Positions 9,023-21,137 of a DNA stretch of 64,000 bases are shown here, piece by piece. The notes under the pieces were generated by a model. The model saw nothing but the letters and a program-made list of their open reading frames with translations. It ran no database searches and was not told where the DNA came from. Made by a program: the position numbers and the translations under genes. Origin of the DNA: Pneumocystis sp. 'macacae' (Eukaryota > Ascomycota > Pneumocystomycetes > Pneumocystales > Pneumocystaceae); contig CM030725.1 in NCBI GenBank assembly GCA_018127085.1, positions 434,001 to 498,000 of the forward strand, read 5' to 3'. The number at the start of each line of letters is the position of its first letter. Position 1 is the stretch's first letter.

Positions 9023-9705
9023 ATATAATTGACCTATTTGAATCTTATGTTTCATATGAGAACGTATATAAATTTTTAAATAATCTAAGTCAACAGGTCC
9101 AGGGTAATGTATCACTAGAAACAAAGGTATATTTGCAAGAAAAACACTAGATATGTTAAAGCCTGATACTTGATCATATTTCTAATAGCAATTAAAAAAA
9201 TGATTTGATGTGTTTAATATACATTTAAAAGCTTAAAAACGCATTCTTTTGAAAAGCATATGCAATTCTCAAGATTAAAGAAATCAAAAAGTGTTTCTTT
9301 TATCTTTTGTTTTTTTTCTGAATTAATATAATAGTATTTAAACAGAAAAAATGTGATTTAATAAGTTTTTGTTCAAGTTTTTTAAAGAATTCGACACTTT
9401 TCGGTCAAGGAATACATTTTTTCTTCAAAATTCTTATAAAATAAACCATCTTTATTATTATTATATTATTTATTTGATAAATAGATACTGATTTTAAAGT
9501 TTCTAAATAATTTAAAAACTCTTGATAATCAAATATTCGAAAAAGTTCCGATGTAGGCTATTTCCATTTATTAATTTTTAACAAATAACTGTTTATTGTC
9601 ATGAAAATAAGGTTTTAATATTTTTTTAATCGACGTAATTTTATTAAAAGAGATTTAAATTTGTAAAGGATTTTGTAAAAGATTTGAAAACCATATCTTT
9701 TTCAT
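9023..9705 (-). other. degenerate or heavily spliced coding remnants, unrecognised
   Basis: The minus strand has several short protein-like blocks in series: an N-terminus starting MKKIWFSNLLQNPLQI that meets a stop, then ELFRIFDYQEFLNYLETLKS, a Lys-rich stretch, and a final block containing LVIHYPGPVDLDYLKIYIRS that ends in a stop near 9023. Splicing could join some of them, but at least one in-frame stop is not bracketed by convincing splice sites. I cannot name a family. It may be a small mitochondrial gene with unusual introns or a second relic next to the phosphoserine phosphatase relic. Confidence 0.3.
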
Positions 9706-9852
9706 AAAATAAATAAAATAATTAAATAAAAAGTATAACAAATTTAGATAAATATTTAATGATTAAGATAGAAATACTTTAAAAATATAAATATATTTTT
9801 TGACCTAAATATATCTTTTGACCTAAATATATCTTTTGTATTTTATAAAAAA

Positions 9853-11443
9853 TTAGTTTTGATCTTTATTGGTTTCTTTGCTTTCTATGTATGCTTTCCA
9901 CAACTCTTGATGAATATCTTTTAATTCAGAGTAATATCCATATAACATTTGTAGTTCATCCTGTAAATTTTTGATTTGTAATTGTAATGCTGGTTCAGAC
10001 GTGATGGACTTTAATTAAATTAATATATCCAAAGAATAATTATTTTATTTACCATAAATTCACTTAAATCGTTTTTTATTGATGTCAAATCATCCTCGTA
10101 GCATGATTTGTTTTTTGATTTAATAAAATTTTTTAATTTTTTTGAAATGCAATAATTATTTATATCAACTTTTTGTATTTTCTTAAAAGATGGAATATTC
10201 TCTAAAGCTATCTTATGTGTAAAAAAGCCTTGATCAACAACTTTGCAACAAATAGACGTTATTGGTCCTGAAATAGATTAATGGTTTAGCACGATATTAA
10301 AATATATTTTAACCATCGTATTTTTTAAATGTTTGAATTATCTGGCGAGTGGCAATATCCCATACAAATATATTCTTATCTTCCGATCCTGTTATTAAAA
10401 GAGATCCGTCAAAAGACAATGCTATACACAAAACGGCACTTTCATGTCCTTTAAATATATATGACTCGTCTTTAGCACTTTGAATAATTTTTTCCGATCC
10501 TCCTATTGCTTTATAAAAAGATTCTAAAAATTTTTCTTCTGAAAAACCATATAAATCGATAAGATAGACATTGCCTTGATTACTGCCTGCATAAAATGCT
10601 CTTTCTGCTGGATCTACCGCAATACACGTTATCGGATTTTCAAGTAAAAATGTTGTGAGAAGACTTTGTGTTCCCAAATCCCATATCTTTAAAATTTTAG
10701 CTTAAGTAAAAAATAAAAATAAAATCGACATTAACTGTATTGTCAAGAGAAGATGTAAAAACTCTTGCCATGCTGCCATTTCCAAATCCACAAATAATGT
10801 CCGTCACTGATAAACGATGATTATTCCATGTTTTTACTGCTTGGACTTTGTCTTTTTGAACTTGTAAATCAACAACATCCAATAATCTCCATAAACATAA
10901 ACTACTATCTTCGGACCCTGTTAAAAAAAACATATCATCTGTAGTAAATGCAATTGCTGTTATTTTCTGATAATGCGCATTATGAACAAATACTAAATTT
11001 CCAGAAGAAATCTTTTATATTTTTAGATTAACATATAAAAGGGTTTTTGAGACCTGCCAAATATAGATTTTTCCTTTTATTGTACCCCCTACAGCCCAGC
11101 AAACATCGTGAGATACCGCAAATGAAGACAATGTTTCTGGAACATACATTTTTTGGCAAATACTTTCCTATTTTGTTGTCATTTCTTTTCATTTTTTTCA
11201 TCGTATATCAACCTTCTGCCATGAATATATATGAATAATAGGACTTTCTTTCTGATTTGAAAAAATACAACTTTCCGTAATTGATATACCTTTTAAAGAA
11301 CTATTGTTTTCCTTAAATTTCATTATTTGTGACCCTGTATGGAGATCATAGACATATATCATGCCATTTTCTGCTGATTTTTCTCTTGAACTTCCTATTA
11401 CTATTATTTCCTGATAATTTCCTTGACTTATTTCGTTTTCCAT
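9853..11443 (-). CDS. IPI3: WD-repeat pre-rRNA processing protein Ipi3
   Basis: Subunit of the Rix1/Ipi complex needed for ITS2 processing and release of pre-60S particles in the nucleus. The start ATG at 11443 opens an exon with beta-propeller blades. The family-specific NAHYQ..ITAIAF block precedes LTGSEDSSLCLWRLLDVV, then WNNHRLSVTDI, FTSSLDNTV, ENPITCIAVDPAERAFYAGS, GHESAVLCIALSFDG and LITGSEDKNIFVWD. After the propeller comes a coiled-coil-like Leu/Glu-rich tail (LQIKNLQDELQMLYGYYSEL) ending at 9853. At least four short introns interrupt the gene. Ipi3 is secure from the AHYQ-x-I and TVD/DVVD-type blade. Two other ribosome-assembly genes (NAN1, RRP1) lie in the window. Confidence 0.87.
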
Positions 11444-12820
11444 TAAAAACTATATACTAACTTTTTGATTTTTTTAAACATTCAATTTTTAAAATATTAT
11501 GTTTCCAAATTAAATTGCTTTCAAAATCTCTTCACAAGTACATTAAACTTTGTGATCGTTTTGTAACTTTAGATATTTATTTATCTATTTTTATCATTTT
11601 TCTCGATCTTCTTTGGTTTTTATTATTCATTTTCTTTAATAAACTCGTTTTTACGCTATGAAGTCCTTAAAATCAATCTTTTGCTAAATATTTTATTAAA
11701 TACTTAATTAAAAATGTCTTAATAAAAATACTTTGGTAAAGCTATATTCATTACTAATTTTTTTGTTAAATTCTCTATCAAATTTCTTACAAATGTTTCT
11801 TACTTGGTCAGATTTTTTCAGATTTACTTTCCAAAGGCATTTTCAAAGCTGCTTCAGAGGTGCATTAAAAATGTTTTCAAAAACATTCAGATTTTTGCAA
11901 ATCTTTATCTATTAACATAGATATATAGTATCTTATACTATCATATTCTGAACATTTATTTTAGATTATATGTATTAGCGACCTAGCAACATCTACATAA
12001 ATCTGATTTGCATGTATCATGAAGCGCAAAATAACACAGTATACATATAATGTACATTCAGTCTAAATAATACATATATAAATATGTATATAAAATACAT
12101 ATACTATGTATACAGTACTCATATAAACTATATATACAGCATATTTATCTAATACAAATATATATGAATATATTGTACAGAGAGAATCTATATATTAGAC
12201 ATATATAGACATATAGTATCTATAGCATACATATACATCACTTTTCCCCATATGTGTTTTACATATACTTATATATTTATATACTTATATACTTATATGC
12301 GTTGTATATATACTTATAAACGCATATGTATATACTTATGGTTATATGTGCTGTATATATATGTATAGATATATATATGTATATATATAAGCATATATAC
12401 ACCTTTGCATAGTTTATACGTATTCCTGCCATATATATATATTGTATATACACTTTATGTAGGTATTGTGCACATTCTATGCATACTCAGTGTATTTATA
12501 CGTATAATATCTGTGTTATACATACAATACTAATGTTATACATATGATATGTGTTTTGATTTAATATATATATTATATATCTTATATATACTTTTATATC
12601 TTATATATACTTTTATATCTTATATATACATTATATTTACACTATTATATACGTGTATTATATGAACATTCTGTCCTATATATGTATTCTGCACTACATA
12701 TATGTTATATACACTCTATGTAAATTTCATGTGCCTATCTTCATTTCTTTGTGTTTATTTATTCATTTTGTAAGTTATATGAACTTATTACATATGTTGT
12801 GCTGTGTTCTGCACCTTCGA
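11444..12820. other. AT-rich intergenic region with (TA)-type simple repeats
   Basis: About 1.4 kb without a recognisable gene. From about 12030 to 12780 the sequence is almost entirely TATA/TATG/CATA words, including near-exact copies of a 19-nt unit CTTATATATACTTTTATAT around 12565-12635. Open frames here are low complexity. The stretch ends just before the SDS22 start. Confidence 0.7.
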
Positions 12821-14053
12821 ATGCACGACGCGCACAAAGACCCGCTCGAAGTAGCGGACGAGGATGAATGGTCTCTCAGCGACTATCCGGTAGATATTGA
12901 GGTAAGTTTTTAGTAAAGAGGGAGTCTTCTAACATATAGACACTTGATTTAATTCATTTGAAGCTAAAGGAAGTTTTTTCTCTGCATCTTGAACGGTTTC
13001 AGGAACTTAAAGTAGGTCTAGATGATGGCCGATAGTATTAAGATATATAGAAAGAATCGGCTACAAAAGCAAAGGAGATGAGTAACAGAAGTAATTGATC
13101 GAAAATAGATTCTATGTTTGCGACAGAACCAACTTAAAGAGTTTCCAAAGCCGGAAATGCTCCCTCACGGGCTCGAGGAGCTTGATCTATACGACAACAG
13201 TATAACAGAGATCCCAGAATATATAGAATTCAAAAAGCTACATACTCTTGATCTTAGCTTTAATTGTATTAAACATATTCGGAATCTTGAGCGATGCAAA
13301 AAATTAAAAAATTTGTATTTTGTTCAGAACAAAATCTCTCAGATTACGGGATTGGATTCACTTGAAGGGTTGATTAGTCTTGAATTGGGGGCAAATCGTA
13401 TTCGAGTAGGTGTGATAAGGTATAATATGGCAAAGATTAATCTATTATTTGGAAGATAATTGAGAATCTGGAAAAATTAGTGCATTTAGAGGAACTTTGG
13501 CTTGGAAAAAACAAGATTACGGAATTAAAGGTATATTGGAAGAAGATAAAGGAGAAAAATATTGACAAGATGATTAGGGTTTGGAAACGCTTCAGAATCT
13601 TCGTATTTTAAGCGTTCAATCAAACCGGTTAACGTCGATAAACGGGCTTGAGGCGTTGGCCGATGTCTTAGAGGAGTTGTATTTGTCTCATAATGGTATA
13701 ACGTCAATTGAGGGGCTTCGGATGTTGAAACGACTCCGAGTACTTGATATTTCGAACAACAAGATCGAAAGTTTAGAATATATTAATCAAAATGAGAATT
13801 TGCAGGAACTTTGGGCAAGTTATAATCTGCTTTCTGACTTTGGAAATATTGAAAAAGAGTGTAAAAGTATGAAAAATTTGTTGACAATATATCTTGAAGG
13901 GAATCCCTTACAAAAAACGAATGAATCAACATATCGGAACAAAATAAGACTTATTCTTCCTTGGATTAAGCAGGTAGTCTGATTATATATATTGCCGAAT
14001 GGTGCATTAATATACAATCTATACAGATAGATGCTACATATGTACAAATATAG
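12821..14053 (+). CDS. SDS22: protein phosphatase 1 regulatory subunit Sds22
   Basis: Leucine-rich-repeat partner of nuclear protein phosphatase 1. Exon 1 is 12821-12901 and opens with an acidic N-terminus (EVADEDEWSLSDY). Further exons carry a regular series of 22-residue LRRs: GLEELDLYDNSITEIPE, LHTLDLSFNCIKHIRN, LKNLYFVQNKISQITG, LISLELGANRIR, ELWLGKNKITEL, LRILSVQSNRLTSING, LEELYLSHNGITSIEG, LRVLDISNNKIESLE. The LRR cap is LEGNPL...RLILPWIKQ|IDATYVQI. The last exon (14027-14053) is joined by an intron at 13974-14026, which replaces a premature stop and restores the family ending P-x-I-x-Q-I-D-A-T. GC is higher than the flanks. It converges on the MFS gene, with stops 66 bp apart. Confidence 0.95.
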
Positions 14054-14119
14054 ACTATTATTTCTTCTAAAAAACTGAGGTATTACTTTAACAAGTTTTT
14101 TCACCTTTTGATTAAATAT

Positions 14120-15909
14120 TTAGTCTTTTTCACTAGGATAATATTTCAACAATATTTTCTGACCCAAAGAAGCTATAATACTCATACCCATGATAACACA
14201 AAGAACGATATTGCTTTTTTTATATCCATCTTCTCCAGGCATTCCTTCATATAATGTATATGATGTGAAGATAGATCCTAAATTGCCTATACCAGTAAGC
14301 AAAGCAGAAGCAGCTGCTACATTAAGCTTTGTTTCTTTGCTGAATATTTGAGCACCTATATGTTTTTAGTATTTATTAGATATTAATTATGATTTTCTTA
14401 CACCAGACCATACAAATAGGAATAAGAGGCCCAGTTGCAAATATGGAAATTAATAAACCCGAATATTGAAACCATTTGTTGTGCGCATATGTTAAAATAA
14501 GTATACCGATTATAATAATTATACAACAAGAAATGAAAAAAGACATCCTAGAACGATAGTGATCAGAAACAGGTAGAATAACTAAAACTCCAACAAGATT
14601 AACCTAATACTAGTTAATTCTAGATTCAACATTTACAAGAAAAAAATACAATCCAAACAATGGCATAAAGAAGACTTATTCTAAGACTTGACATTTCTGT
14701 GTCAATAGACCGAATAATTAAACTTCCATAATTCTTAATACCAATACCAAATGCCATTCCTCCAAAATACATAAAAATTAAAAGCCATATTCTTGAATCA
14801 ATAAATGCTGATACAAGATCATAAACCTTCCAACGATTTTTAAGAGATATATTTGATAAAAGAATTCTTTTCTCGTTTTCTGTAAGAAAAGACCTCTCAG
14901 TTGTTTTTTTTATTTTTTTATATGTTCTTACTATGAGTGATGGTGAATGCAATTCTTCTTGAGTTACAGACGCTTCTGTTAATGTTTGAGGCAGTAACCA
15001 CATGGAGATAATGCCAATTGCAGTTGTTGCGACACTATATAATAAAAACATCCTTATTCATTCATTTTAGTGTCAAAAATATAAAATATAATCGGTTTAC
15101 CATTTATAGCCTTCTAAGTTTGCAATACCATCCATTTTTTGGAACCCAATACTAAGAAAACCAATTGTCATAGTCGATATCTGTGAAGCAGTGAAATACC
15201 ATCCGATACGTTTGCCCATTATATGTGGTGGATAATAGTTCATTAGATAATATGCCATTCCGGGCCATAATCCTGCTTCCGCTACTCCTAATAAGAAACG
15301 AAGAACATAGAATGCCGCAAGGCTTTTCATATATGTATAAAAAAATAATACAATACCAACTATTACTAATGTCTTTGAAATCCAAAATCGAGGACTAATA
15401 TATATAGCTTTAATCACACATTAATAAAATAACATGTAAAAGGGTGATGCCTACTCATTAGATTGCATGGAATCTCAAAAATTACATAGGCAATATAGAA
15501 AAGAGTAACACCGACACTAACTTCTTGTGCTGAAAGGTTCAGTGTTTGCTTTAAAGAATGGTTTTCAGAGATATTCATAGTCAAAGCAATACCAATAATA
15601 GATTTTGCAGAGAAGGCGAAAAAATAAATAGTCCAAAGACACGGAATTAGGCGCTTATCTACTTTTCTACAATATATATTAAACAAAATATAAAAAAGAT
15701 GTAGATATACCTGTATAAACGATTTAAATTGTTCTGACTAACCATTATTTTATCATCCAGCAAACATTCTGCTTTTTCATCTGAAATGTTTTGCATTTCT
15801 ATATTATATTAGATATACAATATATAGGTTAATTAACAATGGAATACTTGCCGGGAGATATTGTTTTTGTTAGATCTTGAATATCTGCTTGATTGGATTG
15901 CTCTGACAT
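14120..15909 (-). CDS. MFS transporter, anion:cation symporter (Dal5/Tna1-like) family
   Basis: Plasma-membrane carrier with about twelve predicted transmembrane segments. After a short polar N-terminus (ATG at 15909) the first membrane exon reads RLIPCLWTIYFFAF-x-AK-x-IIG, the typical opening of allantoate permease relatives. LFYIAYVIFEIPCNLM is TM2 and LLGVAEAGLWPGMAYYL is the family's TM4 region. A cytosolic loop (LSNISLKNRWKVYDL) precedes the C-terminal six helices. The last exon ends KILLKYYPSEKD at 14120. At least six short introns are present. The substrate cannot be told; relatives carry allantoate, nicotinate, biotin or pantothenate. An obligate lung fungus would be expected to depend on such importers, which is inference only. 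Confidence 0.8.
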
Positions 15910-16708
15910 ACTTTTATTCGTTTTTTGAAAGAAAATAATGAGCGCTAATTATCTAGTATTTATCTATTTAATCGGATATAAAAAGAACAAAATTTAAAAA
16001 ACTTTTTTCGAAAGCACAAGAGTTACTGTAGAGTAAGACGCATATAATTAGAAAAATTTTTAATACATAATTAAGAAAATTAGGAACTAGAACATACGAA
16101 CTTATTTGTTTAAAATTTATTTTGAAAATTCTAAAAATTAATCTTTTAAAAAACATTTATTGAATGCGTGTTAAAGAAAAATATACTTGGGAGTAAGATT
16201 TAAAAACGTATATTCTGTGTATTTGAATCTCGGTTTTTGAAACAGGGTTAAAATAGTATATGAAACATAAATAAGTGATTAATGCTTGATGTTTTGTGTT
16301 AAATATTTGTCTAATGAAATATTTTAGTTTTTATGTTTTTTTCGGAAAATAAAGTTTTATATTATTAAGAATAAGAACGTTTTACATATCCTTTTTTTAA
16401 AAAAATCAATTGTTTTACGTTTTTATTAATATCTTTATCCATTATAGAAAAGTTGACTATTATTTTATATATTGACTAGGTTGCTAGTCTTGTTTTTATA
16501 TAGCTATTGATTATAGTGCAATCATTGTTATTTATTTCTACATCGAAGGTTTTAACAGAATCAAGAATCGTATATTTTATATATTTTTTAAAAGTTTAAT
16601 CATCTGCTTTGATATCAGTATTTTAATAGGATTTTATAGGATTTTAATTGTTTAAAGTCATTTTTAAAAGTGAATATTACACTTTAAAATTAACTCTTCT
16701 ATGTTAAA
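15910..16708. other. AT-rich intergenic region
   Basis: About 800 bp between divergent genes (MFS and SAP-domain protein). Only short, low-complexity frames occur, and no repeat array or RNA gene was recognised. Confidence 0.6.
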
Positions 16709-18737
16709 ATGGAGGAAAAAGATTATTCTAATATGACAGTGCCAGAGTTAAAAGTAAATAATATTTAAAAAAATTAAATATTGTGATAATTAATATTCTG
16801 AAATTAGGTAATATGTCGGACATTAGGTCTTCGAGTTAAAGGGAGAAAGTCAGAGTTAATAAAGGTAATTAATTTTTATAAAAATCTCTTAATATTTCTA
16901 TTTTTCTGATAATAAAAGAGAATACAAGATAAAAATGAGGAAAATGTTGCTAAAGACGGTTCAGAATTAAAAATACTTAAAGCGAATACCCAGAGCATCC
17001 AGAATATCCAGAATATCCAGAATATCCAGGATGTTCAAAAAGAAGGCCTAGAACCAACAGTACTTAAAACAAATGTTCTAAATATTCAAAAAAAGGAAGT
17101 AGGTAAGCTAAAAAAATTTGGAATCGTTAGTTTGTATTTAAATGACTGAAAGAAGTTCTAAATAAGTCGGATTCTGCTTTGAAAAATAATCCAAAGGTGT
17201 TAAAAATGAATCTAATAAAGAAAGACGAATCAAAAATTGTTTTAAAAAATTTTAAAAGAAAACCAGATACTGAAGAATCTAAGATACCGGAAAACATAGT
17301 TGATATTAATAAAGAAAAACAAGAATATTCGTCACACATTAATTCGAATGTTTCTCGAAAATTGAGAAAGGTTGTTATAAAATTTGTTAAAAAAGAATCT
17401 CTTCCAATAGCTGATCAACCGAAACCACTGATTCATCAAATAATAAATGTTGTTCCTGATTCTAATATTTCTGCTTCGGGAATTGGAAAATCCCCATCTC
17501 TTGCTCTTCGTGGTAAAATAAATATATATGCTCGCTTATTTGCTCGGCTTGCTTTTTGCTTACCTTCTTCTGAAAGATATGCATTTCTTTATAACTTAGC
17601 ACTTGTGTGTAAGCTTTGGAATTTCTCTGTTAAATTTGCATGGCACCAACTTATATTATTGGAGTTTCCTGGGAAACGCACTGAAACATGGATATCTACT
17701 GTTGATCCTACTATACATAGTCTTCGTTTATGGTATATTCATAGACAAACGGAAAAACAACGTACTCTTAAGATTTTTAAACAAAGTTGGATAGAAAGGT
17801 TATTTAGAATCTATGGGCAAACATTTTCTTGTAATTATTTTGTTTCACAAAGAGAACTCTGGTTTTTTGGTATTTGCTATAACTTATTGTCAGATCCTGA
17901 TCAAAAAGGTCAATGGGAAGTTGCTGTTCGTTTTTGGATGTTTCGTTTTGTTTTAAGAATGATGAATGGAGAATCATGGAAATCATGGGCTTTTTTTTTT
18001 GATGAAGTATATAATGATATGATTGTTGCTGTTAAAAGAGTTGGAATGAGTGATATCTGGCGAATTGAGTCTTTAAATAATAAAGTATGGTATATTTCTG
18101 GTCAATCTGGGTATTTATTAAATGTTTATGATTTTTAATAATTTTAATTAGTGAAGCTATTGGATGGAACTCTTCTCCATGTTCTCATGATACAATTAAC
18201 ATAGAAAATATTACATGGAAAGATCTTCGTTTTGATTGGAAAACTTATATTTCTAAAATAATTAATAATGATTCACCATCTGATCTATTTGACTGTGTTT
18301 TTTATCATGGTGACACTAGTTTATATCCTCGCGGTATTCATAAGAATATAAATGATCCTTTGCGCTTTTCTTTAGCAAAGAGGTTTGTTTTATCACATAT
18401 CATTGAATATAGTATATCTGGATTGTACGAGTCACGTCCATATTCTTTCAGTTTAAACCCAAGTTTTCTTCTTGATCTAGAACAAAAATATTCTGTCGAA
18501 AGCGTTTGCTTGTCTGGCGAAACTGCTGTCTATAACCATGTTTTATGTCCGGGTCTTTCTTATATCCAGACTACAGAAATTGGTTTGTTTGTTCTTGATG
18601 AAATTGGTCTTGAGATTGGAGATGATATCTGTGGTGTCCGTGATATTTGGGCACTTATTTTGGGATGCAATACATGGGGAAGTGCGCTCGATAATGATAC
18701 TGCTGAAAAAATGCTTATATCTCTCTTTAAGCCATAA
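16709..18737 (+). CDS. SAP-domain protein with a conserved C-terminal fungal domain
   Basis: The N-terminus (ATG at 16709) is a SAP DNA-binding motif spread over two introns: MTVPELK|VICRTLGLRVKGRKSELIK|RIQ. A linker follows with four IQN repeats and many Lys/Glu residues. The large C-terminal exon group (from about 17470) has a compact domain beginning INIYARLFARLAFCLPSSER, with LALVCKLWN (F-box-like in spacing), a Trp-rich centre and HIIEYSISGLYESRPYSF. An intron of about 41 nt near 18111-18150 joins SGQSG to EAIGWNSS and removes an apparent stop. Function is unknown; the SAP motif suggests chromatin or RNA-processing association. The SAP call is secure, while the C-terminal domain is only described. 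Confidence 0.75.
16997..17032 (+). repeat. 9-nt tandem repeat (four copies) in the SAP-domain gene
   Basis: Four units of ATCCAGAAT/ATCCAGGAT encode Ile-Gln-Asn repeats in the linker after the SAP motif. Length polymorphism would be expected here. Confidence 0.85.
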
Positions 18738-19358
18738 AAACCTTTATATTTACCCAGTACATCTCTAATCTATATTTGTATCGTATTTATATTTGCATAT
18801 CGGCATCAATTAACGCTGGTTTGTCCTGGATATATCAATTAAACTTTTCATACTTGGTTTTATACATAATGATATTTTATATTACACTTGTTGCTATACT
18901 TATTCAGTGTTCATTGTTATGTTTATTATGGCTTTAAAACATGCAAGATTATTCTATAATGCGATTTGAAGGATATTTATTTTTATGTTTTACTTAAGTC
19001 AGTGACTACTACATTTTATATGCATTTTATATTGCATCTATATACATTTTACATCGTTATTTATTGCATTGTATATACATTATACATTATATATATTATA
19101 CATTGAATTCTATATACTATATATATTATATATCACATATTATATATCATATATCACATATAATACATCATACACATCATACACTGTAGACTGTACTATA
19201 CACTTTCATTTTTTTTCTTTACTTAAAATTTTCTGTATTTTCTTTAAACTTTTTTCTAATTTCTTCCACATCTCATATTCTCTTATTTTTTATTTCTTTC
19301 GCGTCGCGATTCACTGTTGATCAACACTTATCTGCGTATATCTTTTAACTGTCTAAAA
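18738..19358. other. AT-rich intergenic region with TATA/CATA simple repeats
   Basis: About 620 bp. From about 19020 to 19200 it is dominated by TATATA, TACATTA and CACATA words. No gene was recognised. It serves as upstream region of the Rab gene. Confidence 0.6.
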
Positions 19359-20704
<1,346 letters not shown>

Positions 20705-21137
20705 TAGACAGAAGCAAAACAAGAATGGGACGAAATGGGGAAGAATATTGTTAAGATATTATTTTGTGTTTATTAGGAGATTTTTTTTCCATACTGTTAT
20801 TTTTAGACTGGTGAGAATTTCCTAAAAATAATTTAAATATGATTTCAAAAACGTCATAAAATGCTTGTTCTATGCTCTTAAAAGCGATTTATCGACTTTC
20901 AATATTTTAAATGGTAATTTTTTGTTTCTTTACAAAGAAAATGATTGAAAATCTGTCAATGGCGAATTTTTAAATGAATGAGAAAATAAGTTATTTTATC
21001 TATTTTAGAAAATTAGATTTGGGATTTGAGGTGTGCTTGATAAATTTTGATTGATTAGATTGAAAAGATGGTTTATTTTTTTCCAAATTAGGGTTAATCA
21101 TAAAAAATTGGATCAAAAGATGTCTTTGTTTATTTTC
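20705..21137. other. AT-rich gap between convergent genes
   Basis: About 430 bp holding only the 3' regions of the Rab and NAN1 genes. No RNA gene or repeat was recognised. Confidence 0.6.

Noticed and set aside
12653..12820. Upstream extension of the SDS22 N-terminus through an in-frame open stretch
   Set aside because: The extension is low-complexity translation of the TA-rich repeat; the ATG at 12821 gives the normal acidic start.
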